NCBI GenBank assembly: GCA_013399875.1
Contig: VXAZ01008267.1
Coordinates: 1,011,141-1,075,140, forward strand
Origin: Gymnorhina tibicen
Lineage: Eukaryota; Chordata; Aves; Passeriformes; Artamidae
Length of the DNA: 64,000 bases
Reading direction: 5' to 3'
The notes under the pieces are model-generated. The model did no database searches, was not told the origin of the DNA, and worked only from the letters and a program-made list of their open reading frames with translations. Shown here piece by piece: positions 10,846 to 24,335 of this stretch. Both the position numbers and the translations under genes were made by a program. Position 1 is the first letter of the stretch. Each line of letters starts with the position of its first letter.

Positions 10846-13800
10846 AGTCTATTTAGTTACATTTCTCTCTTGATGATCTCATTTGGAGATGTTAGCTCAC
10901 CATACCTTAAGTCACTTGTTAAATGTCTCGCTAAGATACACAAAAACACTGCTTTATAATCAGGACTCTACGTGGTGTTAGTGCACCACTGAAGCCCACT
11001 GTGTCACCTATCTGTCCCATTCACCCTTGTCTCTAGAGCTCTGACATCAGGACCATTTAGAAAGTCCCATTTTTTTCTGAAACCACATTGACTTAGCTGT
11101 AAATGCAGTCCTTTTGTTGTTTCTGTCTCTTACTTAAGCTCCTAAATAGGCAGCTGACACAAGTGATATCAAATTAACCAATTTACAATTAGTTACCAAG
11201 CATGACAGAACTCTACTTCTGTTATGGGATTTCCAAAATACAGTAGAAATTACAGGCAGTGGGATTTAAATCCCTGCAGACAGCCGTTTACAAAGCCTCG
11301 TCTGCAAGTGAAACAGAATGACAGCAGTGGAAGGGATGAAACCAAATTTGTGTCCTGCTTCACCTTTCCATCCCAGGCTCCTTTTTCTGGAGCGTAAGTG
11401 TGTGAATCTGGCTGGCCATGTGGAAACCTGAGGCCACAGGCTATGGGCAGCTGGCCAAGATATACCTGCAGGCTTGGCAACAGCTGTCTGCAGTCAAACA
11501 GCATGGAGAGCAGCTGAGTTTTCCTTCATGGATTGAAACATTAATGGGGTTTTTCTCCTCTGCCCAGATGTTGATTTTCACAAAGTTTGCGGGGGCTGAT
11601 ATCTATGAAATATCTCCTCTGCTAAATCAGTAAGAATTAGTCTGTGTGTTTGGAATTACTTGGACAGGATCTGGCAGACTGGGATCCTTTTTGCCTCATT
11701 TCTGTAGGAAACCAAACTGAAAACTCTTCTTTTGCCTAAATGGTCTTTTTTTGTATCCACTCAGTCACTGAGAAACTGGAAAGCACTTCATTCTCATGGG
11801 ATCCAGAGACAACTTGTCACTACCTTTAAAATGAGGCAAATACTTACTGAATCGCTTTTCATATCATTAGCACTTAACCATCATGAGTGATTCTGGACAA
11901 AAATAATGTCTTGGTACGTCTTCAGTTCAAAATCACTTTATGCCCAGGCTCTCATTAAGTAATTGTCCTCTGTGGCTTATCTCTTGAGGAGAGTTTGGGA
12001 CTAATAAATTTGAAGAGAAGTGAAGCCCTCAGATCACTCAGAGGTAAGAGTTTAAGCCCTGCTCCTCTCCTCAGCACTGCCAGGTGCTCAGCCTCAGCTC
12101 CATTTGCTTGCCTCTGTCTCTCCACATAAGCACCAAATTTCCCACTCCCTTTGTGGGCAGCCCAGCACCCGGCCAGCGCACGTGGAGATCCAGGGAGATG
12201 CCTTAATGAGGGGCACAACAGAGCCCCTGTTCTTCGTGGGTTTACTGTGAGGCGTCTTAGAAATTGTTGGCCCCAAATACTAACAATGACAAGCAGTTTA
12301 CTGCAACAAAATTCTTTAATGAGTCATGATGGGGCTTTGGGAGAGTGAGGAATACAAAAGACACTTTCTGACTGCATAAATATGTGAAATCCTGGCGATA
12401 AATGAAGATTTCCTTTCTTGTGCAATAGAATTAGTCTTTTAAATTTTAACAAGGCCTTTCAAAATATTGCGAACTCCTTTCCCAACCTGCTGTGCTGCCA
12501 CAATTACAGCAGAAAATAACTGGGGAGAAAATTACTGGGACATTGCTGATATTGCTACTTTTTTAGCTTGCTTTTCTGCCTTAGTTTCCATAATAGCAGC
12601 AACAGCTAAAAATGTTAGGTACATAACCTTGAAGACACTTTTCCCATAGTAAATTAAAGATATTCTCATGCAAAATGTGTGCTGACGTGGGACTGTCAGA
12701 CCCTGGTGCGGCAGCACCAGAAGATTTTTTCTGAAACAGATGTGGCCACAAAGAAACCCCTTAAATAAAATAGGTGGTGTAATGTATTTTTGGCAGGGAG
12801 AAAAGCCATTGCATTGTTGACTTTGGGGAAAGGCAAACCTGCACAGATCCATATTGTCCCTACATGATGGACTGCTGTGCCTGAAAAAGCTCTGAACCAA
12901 CGCATGCCTCAGCTTTGAAAACCATCTTTTTTACCCTTTTATTTAGAAAAATCTTTTTATAGTCTGAAAGCCTAGGATTCAGGGAATGAAGCACATGCTA
13001 CATGTAGGTTTAAGACAATGGCAGAAATTTGCACTTTTCCAAGTATATGTTGTGTGTTACCTGTGAATTTCCAGCCCATTTGAATAGTAAGATGGAGGGA
13101 GGACTTGTACCTCATTTAGACATTAAAACCTCTTTTAAAGTCACATGATGCAGAGACATAATGGCCTATTTTCTAAGCAATTGTGCAAATCCCTGTTTGC
13201 ATGATGGATAACATATCTTCTGATTGCAGAAAAAGTGCACATTGACATTTTAGGGATGTAAAACACGTGCTCTTGAAGTGTTCCAGAGATCACCACTCAT
13301 GAAACTACAGGAGCATTATTTTCAAACATTGGTCATGAATGTTAAGCTTCTAAGTTAATGTTTATTTTCCTAGATATGAATTACAGTAAAATCAATTTAT
13401 AATCCTAGTATTAAGTACCTACTCTGCACTCAACAAAATTATTTGTACACATTATTAAATCCTAAAACCAATTCTTTTTTTAGATAACAAAATGGCAAGT
13501 TCTTCACTAGTATTAACTACCATAGCACCCTTCACAGTGAGAAGGGCCAGCAGAGTACCAAGGAGCTTCTTCTTGTGTTTGCAGGGGAGGAAATTAATGT
13601 ACTATCCAAATCAGCTGGTAGAATTCATTCCACCCATTGCCTCCCCCTAGGAGTTCTGTAACGTGGAAATCAGAGCTGTGCTGGAAAAGATGTTGGTGCA
13701 ACTGACCATTAAAATACGCGTCCTGAACCCATTCTCAAAACCCACTTCAGGAAGCACTGGTGCTCTTTCCCCTGGGAACCTATTGGTTTGGGCTCAGGTC

Positions 13801-16534
13801 AAAAGATGGCCCTTCTCTCTCCTTGCTTGCTTAGGCTTCAACCCAGTAAACTACAATCCCCAATCCCTCTTTCAGGCAGGCATCATTGATTTAATTTCAT
13901 CTTTTCCAAAAATAAAAACTAGAAAATTGGGAAGTACAAAGCAAAAAGAGTAATTAGAAGGAATGTGCAATCTTTGTGATGGTCTCAGCACTGAATTAAA
14001 GGGCAGAGACTCTCCTGTCACAATGTCCTAGCAAGCACAGTTAAAATAAATATTGCTGCTTGATCTAAAAACCAGAGAAATTCTGCAAACATTGGGATTA
14101 TTAGACGTCTGCTTTCATGGAGTCCAAATCAGCTTGAAGGCTGTTTCTTTTACAGAGAGATGTCAGAGAACTCAAAATGTTTTACAAGAAAAGGCAACTT
14201 CCATTCTTTCCATCTCCAAATATGAACACCATGCCAGAGGTGATGGTTGTCTACCATCCCAGGGGAACAACTGAAGGAGAAGGAGCAGGAGGCCACATCA
14301 GCTGCCCCTCTGAGACACTTGACCACTGGGCTGAAGGAGATTTGGGATATGACTAGAGGAAGCAGTTTAGCATGTTCGGAAAAACGAGATCAGAGCTTTA
14401 TTTAAGATAAGTGGCATTTTGAAACCTTTAAGTCAAAATATATATTAAGGTAACTCATTAAATAGTGTTGGAGCTAATAAGGATTTTTTTTTACTAAAAA
14501 TATTGTAACATCTGATCAAAGCTGAGTGTGAGGAAATGGCAGTGACTGGTTTCTCCTTCCTTCACTGGCCTGATGCACAGCAACTTCTCTTGTAACCCAG
14601 ACTCACGAGAGAAGGAGAAAAAAGAAAGGACTCCCTGATTTGAGATACCAAACCCCATCTCACTGACCTGGGACTTCTATCCATGCACCAGTCCCATGCC
14701 AGCAAGTCGGAGGGCATAAATTGTTTGTCAGGGTGAATCAAGGCAGGACATCATGTGATCATTTTATGCTATGGTACAACCACAGATCTTGCTTGTTCCC
14801 CTGGAGAATTTTCTGCACACACATAATGGTAGTAATAGTAGTAAAAAACTCCAGGGTCTGTTGGGTCCAAAAGAAATCACTTCTAACCCTCCCAGTCTGC
14901 AATTATCTTCTTATTGCTAAGCACAAACCACCCTGCACTGGTGGGAAAGACAGGACATTTCAATAATAGTGTGCCCTGCCAATTCACATATCAGCTTGTT
15001 TCTGTGTAAACCCACGGGCTGTTTTCCATTATGGGCTTCCTTCCAACATCAGGCTGTTGCACTAGCTAGCAAGGAGCTTAATTCCTAAAAGTATTGACAA
15101 GGAACATGTCTATGCCCGTGTGTACTGATACCAAGCAAATCTCATTCCAGAGGCACATTTTTAAACAGAACATACTTGCTGGAAAGCCTGTTGGAACGGA
15201 TGGGGCTATTCGCTATCCGATGCTGGCATTATGGCCAAGGAGCTGAAGCCCTTCATCCCCAAGCTAATCATCCAGCAATCTAATGACTTCAGCAGATACA
15301 AAATGGTTCCAGAGGCCATATATCTACTCTTGGACACACATAAGCAATCCCTAATGACTTCCATGGCATATAGCTATTTTTACATCCTCTTCATTTTTCA
15401 AGTGTGAAGAGAAGTTATCTAAGAGGCCAACAAAGTGTGACTAAAGGATCAATTTCACACAGATTTTTACAGCATAAGATGTATTTGTATGAAGACCTGG
15501 CATTATATCCTGACATCTCCCTGGAGACTCATCTACAAAGGCTCCTGAGCAACACCTTTTCCTAAAACATTTTGTGAAGTTTTATTGTACAACTAAAAAC
15601 TGCCTGGAACAAATCTTATACTGGCCCTTCCCTATAACCGTGACTGGACTCACCAGCCTCTATAACCACCCAGAATTTCTAAGTCTCACTTCTGGACCTT
15701 TTAAATCTGTACCAACCCACCCCTGATTTGCTAGTCCTGACAGTTTAAGTCTCCCTGGATTTTTTTCTGTCCCCTTTCTCACTTTCTTGTCTGCTCTTTG
15801 TGCATGAGTGCTTCTCTCACATACCCTGTGGCTACAGCTGCATTTGCCTGTGTCACCCCTCACCAAGTACCCTCGGGATACAGCTATTATTAATTGTTTG
15901 CCATGTCTTGTACAAGGAACCCTTCTCTGAGGACAAACCCCATACTGAACCTGGACTAGACAAAGGAGGACATCAACTCCTCCCTGATTTAGTGTCTTAA
16001 AGACAAAGAGAGGGCTTCTGCAAAGGGCTTCCTCTGTAGATCAGTCAAAGAATGAAAATATCTGGGAGGGTTTTGCAAGATGCAAAGGAATTTGGAGTGG
16101 CTCAACCAATAAAATGGAAATGCAGTTAGTATTTTGGATGAGCCCTCTTTCAATCATTGTGTTTGAATTATTTCATATTTTCATCCACCATATGATGACT
16201 TTGTCGAAACAATAAAAAAATATATAAGTGTAACATCCATGGTAGCAAAACAGAATATATTTCAATATGGTCTAATGCCAAGGGGAGAATTTATCAACAA
16301 GAAGAAAGTTATGCTGTTGCCAAATGGCTGGTCCTATAAGTTGACCCAATTAAACTAACATGAAAGTTTCTTTTTACACTCTTTTCTCCAATATAAAAAT
16401 AACTTCTTACAGTTTGAAATACATTTGTTCCAAATGTTTCTGAAAAGTTGAATGTATGGCAGAATCCACCGCATTTATTGGCAGCAAGAGTGATAACTGC
16501 AAAAAGCTGTGTAACCACCTTTTACTTCCTGATC

Positions 16535-16600
16535 TTTGAGGCCAAATTCTGCCACAAAATGAAGTGAAATGGCATGTCAGACACTAAGGAATCAAGCAAT
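16535..16600. repeat. Possible relic of CR1-associated repeat
   Basis: The segment includes GAGGCCAAATTCTGCCACAA followed by a GAAGTGAAATGG stretch. GGCCAAATTCTGCC followed by an AGTCAATGG-type word is a recurrent motif of old sauropsid repeats. The match is short, so this is tentative. Confidence 0.25.
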
Positions 16601-18084
16601 ACTTGGACTGACATAGGCATCATACTCTGCAGGAAAACCTCAAAGCAACTCCACCAGCTCAGTGTCCCGCATTGTTCATAAGTTGTAATTCATACAAGTA
16701 ACAATTCTGCTGTTGCTGTTTTAAAACAAAAACAAAATGCACTTCTGAGAGGATATATTTGTCATACCTGGGGTTTGGCAAAATAAAATATTACCCACTC
16801 TTCAGTTTATAAATTCTCTGAGATAATTTCACTGTGGAAAAGCAAAACCTTCCTCCAATATAGACATTTATTCTATTTACATTTCTGTCAGCCCTAGAAT
16901 TCTGCAAAGCAGAATACAGTTTCCCTGGAGTACAGCCCAGGGAAAAATTGGTGAATAGTTTATATTTTACAACAGTGCTTTAAGTCTCTGTTATTAGCTA
17001 TGCATTTGGAATAGGACATTTCCTGAGTCCTCATTTACTGCCATGGTATTACAACATTAAATCAAGCTTTAGGTTTTTGTTTGCTTGTTGCTTTTGGAAT
17101 TTTACTCATTTAAAGGTATTTTGCTTTGCTACATGGAGAGGGGGAAAGAGACAAAGAACAAAAGACTGTTGTTTTGAAGAAGGAATTATGGTATTAGAGG
17201 TTGCATTACTCATACACATGTAATAGAAAAAATACGTATAATATGTACCACCCTGCATGTGTAATTTAATTTGTATGAGGATTTTCTATTCTCAAAAATT
17301 AATATTATTATTCCTTTTAGTGTTCTATTAAAGAATCAATGGTAATTTAAAATCATTAAAATCACTATTACTGTAGATGTGCATGCAGAAAGGGAGCTGC
17401 AGAGGACCTCTTCAGCAGAAATAAATACTGTGTCGACCAAAGTAAATGACTCCCTTGATATTTTAATTTAAACACAACATTTGGGAGGGTTTGGAATTAA
17501 GCTGTTGGATTTCTTTTACTTTGGATGCATTAATTTTTTTTCTTCCTTTTTCTGTAGCCTGCATTTTTTTGGTGTGTCAGGAGCTGCAATTTGTTTCACT
17601 AAAGCCAAAAATGTGGTTTTGCTTTGTATACTTAGCACTAGTTTCTATGTAAGATACACACTGGACAAATCTCAAGTAAAGGTCTCTTCCAGCAGAAGGT
17701 CAGACGCTTGGTGCCTTTTCCATATGTTCTGAACTGTGTTGCTGGCTGGCTGTGTGTTGAAAAGGAGCTTTGAGAAAGAAATCAGCCCTCCTTGCACATC
17801 TGGAAATGTTGATGGTCAGTTAGATTTTAAAGCATGATGGTCATTCTCCACAGCAAAGATTCAGCATACCTTCAAGGCAAAAGCAGCGATTTCCAAATGC
17901 TCATGACATTCCAGTGGTCATTTGAAATGAAGAGAGAATGGATTTAAAAAACCTAACAAGTGACCTTACACCCCTCAGGGTGCTCCTGCCAGTGTCTAAA
18001 CTTTTACACTGCTATTGCAGTAAGACAAAACACTTTTGTTGTTGTTTTTTAGAGTGACTTCAAATTGTCAATATTATTTACATC

Positions 18085-18192
18085 ATGAGGCTCATCCTGA
18101 AGAAGATTAAGGAAAAAGAAAGACAGAAAAACATTCTCAGGCAAGAAGAGAAAAAGAAAAAGGAACAAACAAATTGTACTATATGTTCCTAA
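18085..18192 (+). other. Small purine-rich open frame, 35 codons
   Basis: An ATG at 18085 opens a frame ending in TAA at 18190-18192. The predicted peptide is dominated by K, E, R and Q (KKIKEKERQKNILRQEEKK) and could form a charged helix. The coding strand is a purine-rich tract, which by itself yields K/E-rich frames. No splice signal gives it a plausible transcript: the nearest upstream acceptor is followed at once by an in-frame TGA. Probably chance. Confidence 0.12.
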
Positions 18193-21100
18193 CTAAACGG
18201 AATGATACCATGTTTTAGAGATAAGAATATCTATGGAGATAAAACATCTCTTAGTCACAAAGTACAGTGTTTTATGTATATGGCTCTTACAAAATCTTCT
18301 TTCTTCTCAAGAAAGCATTGTATGTTTATCTGGTCTCCTGGAATACAGAGAAGGGACATATGGTGAGCTTTTTTTGACCATCAATCAGATTCTAGTTCAT
18401 CAGTCAAATCTGTGCAATGTAAACACTGTCCTAAAGAGCAAAGTTGTTTCATTATTTCTTATAAGTGTAATCTGTAATATTATTTACTTGCAGATTCTAC
18501 ACTTGAAATATTTTAAATTTCTCAGTGTGAGAGTTTTACCACCCGACATCACTTCGAGAAAAATAGTTTTTCTGAAAAGAATGGAGAAACACCCCTAAAA
18601 ATCAAGCTCCCCTACATCTGAAAGCATAACTGCAGAGATAGTCAAAATGACTTGTCACCTTAGTTAACTGTTGGTTGTCTCAAGACCCCCTATACTTTCC
18701 CAAAGACTTTGTATTTCATACTAGGATCACTGATCCTCACTTCCTTTTGCTAGGCCTGCTTGTGGGGTTCTTTTGTGTTTAACATCTGAGTGATATTCCT
18801 GAAAAGATTTTGTCTTAGTCTGTATCTATTTGCAGATCATTTGTTCATCTGATTTTTCAGTATCAAAAGACCTACAAACTGTTATAGAGCTGTCATGGTA
18901 CAGGACATCAGTGGCTGTAATTTGCAGTCAAATTAAGTGAGATAACTGCAACACAACCAGGTGATTGGGGAGTGGGCTGAACACCACGCCCTGGGAGCTG
19001 TGAGGTGTTTGCTCACACTGCCTCTAGGTGGCTTCAGTATTATACTCCCCGTATGTAGGATAAACTCTCTTAAACCCTTGCAATTTAGATCTGGACGGGT
19101 CTTGGAGGCTTGAGGTCAAATTCAGAATCTGACTTGTGAAAATCTTGATGTATTGGATAAAGAGCTGCTGACTTGCCACGCTGTGGAGAAGTTTATATGG
19201 CTCTTTATAAGGCTTGCCTTCCACTCTAAGTTTAACAGGTAGCATGAAACTGGAGACATGGAGCCTCTGCTATCTGGCCATAGCTGCAAACAGCGGAGCA
19301 GTAGCCTACTGTGTAGGCAATCTCTTTGGATTCAGCGTTAACACATGCAAAGTTGGCTTGAAAAGCATCAGAACTCTATTGTCTTCCGTTTGTGCCACTT
19401 CCAGTGGATGTAAATTCCAGGCGTGGGTTTCCTAAGGCACAGTGTTTGCTTTGGATCTTGGAGCAGAAAGGTAAGGTCAGCTCTAGACTTGAAAGAGTGA
19501 CTCCCTCCTCTTTTCCAAAGACCCTGGTTTAAGGATCCGGTTCTCTTGTCCCTTTCTCCATTTCAATTTTTATATATGAAATAATTACCTATTGAAAAAA
19601 TAAAAGTTTACAGAATGTTTAAAAATCTCTAAAGATAACCCTTAAATTATGAAATAAACTGTTCAAACACTGTGTAAACTATATTTCAAAGTGACCAGTT
19701 GTGGTAAATAATTTGGAACACAGATAAACAAGATGGATATTTTCTTCAGCATGCTAGGCCAATTGTTTGTGAAACATTCTTCAAAACCTCTTGAGAAAAT
19801 GCTGAGAGACATTGTGGAGCTGCAGGGAAGCATGAGGCTCCACAGGGCAGGCAGAGTGGAAGATGACACCAGCAAGTTTCTCTGGAGCAGTCACATTGGG
19901 GTCTGAGCCCAGACCACGAATTGCAAAAGAAACCTCTGGGAAGTCAAGGGAAACACAGTCCAGTAAATTCGTCTGAGAGCAAATCTTTCCCAGTGCTAAA
20001 ACTAGCTATGTAGGGTATGGCTTGGGTGGTGGTGAGGTAGCAAGCAGCTCACCCTGGGCCCCAGTGACCAGCTTTGACCTGTGTGACACTCAGAGCTGGC
20101 ATGTCCAGTCTAGAGGTCCCTTCAACAGCAGCCATGGCGTAGGGATGGTCATGGCATCCTGTAGATATTCCCAGAGGCTTGTATTTCAGGTGATCTCTTC
20201 CTTTACAAACTATGGATTGATTTTAAGGGGCTTTAGTGTAATAGGCTTAGCTCTGGCCATGTTTAATCCATTAATCTTTTCGACATGCATTAGTTTGCTA
20301 AGAGGCAAGGCAAATTCAGGATGACAGTGAAAAGGAGACCACATTCAAGTAGTAATTGTTTCCATGTCAAAGACTGAGGCCTAATCTGCATAATGCTAAG
20401 AGATTCATTTTAAAGTTTAGCATAACTGGGAGCACTGTTAATATCTCAGGCATTCCTTTATTTCAGACATGGCACGTAGATCTGAGCTAAATTAAAAAGC
20501 AATTAATTTTCAGCTCTGATTCACCTCTGGGATTTCCTGAGTCTCCAGCACCTCCAGCCAGACTAGCCTTGTCACTGGCCACCCTGGTGCCAAAGCCATT
20601 GCTACCGCCGCATAAGGTGAAGGGCCGGCAGGTAAATTCTTGAGAGATGGATGAGATTTCCAAATATAACTCTGGGAAATTTCCTATTATCAAGGATCTA
20701 ACCATTTAACCAAGAGCAGATGACTGATATTAATCACACTGAAGTAAACAGGCAATGTTCCTGATTACAGTGTAGCGCCCGTGCTGACTCAGGGCTTGTA
20801 AATGTGTCCTGCTCAGGCATTGTTCCTTCGGCTGTACTTTACGCTTCTCCCCCTGCCAGTAAAGCCTGGTTCCCTTGAGTAACATCGGCATTTATGCTAG
20901 TAAAATCAATTTTAAATTAAATTCTGTGACACAAACAGACAAAAGCAAAAGCATGAGAAGACAGAGGGCAAGACTGTGAATTAATTATCCCGAAAGTGAC
21001 TTTTGGGCACTTGTGACTTCTAGTCCCATGCCTCCAGAGCAGGGATTCTGAGTAGATCAGGTTGGCTTCCTCCTCAGGATGTGCTCTGTGCTGCCCAGGA

Positions 21101-22244
21101 CATGCCTGCTACACCACCATGAACTCCATCCTGTGCGCCGGCTCTTATCAGAGCCTTGATCACTTTGGTGCTCATGCATCAGCGTGACAAGGTGGGTATG
21201 TGCTGAAAAGTGAGACAGGAGTCAGGTTTCTTGGTACAGCAGTTTGAGGGTAGGACTCTGCTCAGCTGACAAGACCAGAGGATTTGAGTGCCTTCAAACT
21301 GAGGAGAGAGCCAGATGCAGGTGTCCTAGGTCAAGGGAGAGAAGGCACAGAAAGTGGCAGGGCTTTTGCTTCTTTGCCTCTTGCCATCCTTTAAGAGAGG
21401 GAAGCAGCTTGCAGTACTTTGCAGAAGGTTGTCATGCCCGCAGTTGTTAAAGGCACATTGTGAGCCTTGGTGTACTTGGTATCACAGGGGACTTCAGCAG
21501 AGGAACTTCTAGTCCTGGATCTAAGTTCAGCCAAAAGCCTGGCCACTACTGGGAAAGTACAGTAGCTCTACGTGCCAGGAGAACTTAAAGAAAAGGAAAG
21601 GCCTATGTCGTTGGGTGCTTCTGGGTTGGGAGACTAGCTGAGCAGGATCTTTGTCATAATGGACTTGGGCTTCTCATAAATGTCCCAGATCCTGCTCAAG
21701 TTGTAAGTCTTCCTCCACCGATCTGATCATAACAGACTTATCTAAGACAGAACAAGCAACTCTTTCCTCACCTGTTCATGTGATGCCCAGCACAGTCGAT
21801 GGTCCTGTCTCTCTGGGCTGAGTAAGACGAGTTGGCACACAACCCACCCATGGAGGCACCACACAACAGCCCCCAGCACCACATTGAGGAGCAGAAAAAG
21901 CTAACTTACACCTCTCAGTCCAGCTCGAGAACAGGCAACAATGTCCCTGCAAAACAATGGAGAGGAGCATTATCACCTCATACCTGAGCCCCACTCCTGC
22001 ACAGTCCATCCTTGCAGAAAGCCACCTCCGCATCCTGGTGTGTGAGAAAAAGACACTACATTGGCTAACACTGTTGTGTTTCTACTTTGACAGGAGAACA
22101 AGTACCTCCAAAGTGTGGTAAGAACTCCAGGATCAATGCTGCTTCTTTCTGGGAGCTGGGAAGAAGACTGCATGCCTCACACTCAATCCTTGTCAAACAA
22201 AACATCAGGTACAGCAATGCAACATCATTTCTTGTTTCTCCCAG

Positions 22245-22308
22245 TTCAAGAAGGTTCCTATTTGCTTTGTTATGAGACATTATTGCTTGGCTTTGATATT
22301 GTTCTCAG
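22245..22308 (+). other. Candidate short internal exon (64 nt)
   Basis: The segment is bounded by a strong acceptor (TTTCTTGTTTCTCCCAG, ending 22244) and a consensus donor (CAG followed by GTAAGT, GT at 22309-22310). This is the best acceptor-donor pair I found within exon distance. Two of the three frames are open through it, so coding status is undecided. It could belong to a plus-strand lncRNA or a protein-coding gene. No homology is recognised, and isolated pairs of this quality occur by chance in introns. Confidence 0.25.
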
Positions 22309-23047
22309 GTAAGTCAAAAGGATTTTTGTCTTTAACTCTGATGTAGCAGCATTATACCCATTTCACACTCACACCCTTCAAGAGAGATTTCTTATAACTC
22401 TTAAGGGATATTGTGCCTGGAATATTGTGGCTGCTCTGATTTTTGGTTTGTCAGTATTATATATCCATTTAGTTTAGCTATGTTTCAGACACCTCATCAA
22501 AAATACACAGGCATTTGATGATTGAAACACCTACAGAATTCAAAAGTTGTAATACCTTCTTGAAAAAATGCATCAGTGCATTTTGTCAGAGCTTGACTAT
22601 TAGCCATTAACTTTCCAGCTGGATGCTGAAACTTTTAAAGAACATATCATATCAACCAGTTAATCTGGCAGTAATTTTTAATAGTCATTAATTCAATGTT
22701 TCATAGACAAAGCATTGAAAAAATGACAAGACATTCCGGCAGTAGTAATAAAAACATTCATCCTTTAACAAGGGTGCATTAGTTAGCCAGCCAGCTTTGA
22801 AAATAGATTGACTGTAGCTGTTTTTTAAACAGTTCTGAAAAAACTGCAAGCACATCTGCTGCATGTTAAACTGGAAAAATCTGGCACCTGAAGAACTGTT
22901 ACATACAATGTAAGGACTGTCAGACCCTGCAATATATCCCCCACCAAGAACTGTGTGCGATGTGAAGCAGGTTATGTCAGACTCGAGAAGCAATGTTAGA
23001 CTCTGGATACAGCAGACAGTTGAAATTTGACATGCAGTTTAGGGGGA

Positions 23048-23104
23048 GAGCAAAGCAGCTTGCTCAAACTGTGACTTCTGATGCAGAAGTTAGGGTTTAG
23101 AAAC
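23048..23104 (-). repeat. Possible MIR-like fragment
   Basis: The plus strand reads CAGCTTGCTCAAACTGTGAC, then GCAGAAGTTAGGGTTTAG. It resembles the antisense MIR core (GACTTGCTCAAGGTCACA, then GGCAGAGCTGGGATT). Similarity is partial and was judged by eye. Confidence 0.28.
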
Positions 23105-23215
23105 AATCTGTGACCCATCCCATTAAATTATGCCAATGGGAAAAAGGGCCTACTGTCCCCTGTTCCTGCTTTTCACTGACTGCTGGATTAAACCTCTGCA
23201 CCTCCTCCTGTAGGC

Positions 23216-23409
23216 AGTGTGGGTGGGGAGCTGGCTCCTGGGTGGGAAGCAGCACCAGCAAGCCGGCAGGTCCTCCTGCGAGTCATGTAGGGAGCTGGCA
23301 GGGCTGCCTCCCCCTAGAGGAGGGGATCAGGGAAGCAGATATGATTCAGCTGCTAATGATTGAGCTGTACGTAAACCAGCGTGTAGCAGAGCTGCATTTT
23401 AACCCTTAG
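23216..23409 (+). other. Exon-like open segment after strong acceptor
   Basis: The acceptor CTCTGCACCTCCTCCTGTAG (ending about 23212) is followed by about 65 open codons to a stop at 23407-23409. The C-terminal part reads GIREADMIQLLMIELYVNQR, an amphipathic helix-like stretch. If used, this would be a terminal exon. No poly(A) signal follows closely, and the patch is GC-rich, which favours chance openness. No family is recognised. Confidence 0.18.
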
Positions 23410-24287
23410 GTTGCTGGTCTCCTAAAAGATTCATGTATATCCCCTGCTTCTCCCCGTAAGGGGACAACAGTTTCTGCTGTCCACAAGGACACTGGAGGTA
23501 GGAAGGAGTCTGACAAAAGCAGGGAGCTTCTTAGCCTGATCTGACCAGCAGCAGCCCAGAGCAGCTCCAGATGCCGTGCCTCTGCACCCCCGGGACAGAG
23601 CTTCCCACCTAATACCTGGGCAACTGGTGTCTGAGCGGTCCCTCACTCTTGCTGGCTTCTCACTCAGCGCGCACACTTTGACTGAGACACTGTAGGTGAC
23701 AGTCCCGAGCATCTCAGGCTGCGCATGACCCCTCCAGCGGGCAGGCAGGCAGCAGAGGAGCGGAGCGCTCCCTCTGGATGGCATGGAGGGAACAAAGAGA
23801 TATGCACGGCAAGGGATGAGCCTCAGGTTGCAAATGGCAAGACGAGAGCAGTGGGAGAGAAACAGGATGGAGGTCTGGGTGTTTCCCAAGACGGGTGCCA
23901 GAAAATCCAGGTTTCCCATGCTGATTTCTATGCTGCAGCTGCTCATCACCAACAAATCCTGCAGCATTTAATAAATTGGGCTTTTGAGTTCCCATAAGAA
24001 ACTTAGGAGGGAGAGAAGAAAGGGAGTGGGGTCTTCTGAGGGTAGCCCAACTTTGTTCTGAGTTTACTGAAGTGCATTTTGGGACAAGCAGGCTGAACAG
24101 GGGACAGAGCCTTGACCACAAAATAGCTAAAAGCCCTTTCACAGATTTTACAAAGGGAGTGGCTTGGGAAAGTTTTAGAAAATGAGAAAATTATACAACT
24201 TTCTCCTAGAGCTGGAAAATACTAAAATACATGTATAATGTGTATTTAGTGTAATGGTTGTTGGGTTTGACCCATCAGCAACATAAA

Positions 24288-24335
24288 CTTCTGTTACCTT
24301 GAATCTTCTGTGAAATGGGGGGAAATAGAAACAGG
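24288..24335 (+). repeat. Possible MIR-like fragment
   Basis: CTTCTGTTACCTTGAATCTT followed by CTGTGAAATGGGGGGAAATA resembles the MIR segment AGTTTCCTCATCTG, then TAAAATGGGGATAATA. The match is short and tentative. Confidence 0.25.

Larger units (their letters stand above)
10850..22240. other. Intron-like or intergenic stretch
   Basis: No gene is supported here. The stretch is AT-rich (strongly so around 17200-17480) with scattered short open frames that overlap on both strands. Items worth noting are a possible sauropsid repeat at 16535-16600 and a purine-rich 35-codon frame at 18085-18192. A weak CpG patch lies near 20605-20630. I found no tRNA or rRNA gene or known microRNA seed by eye. 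Confidence 0.45.
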
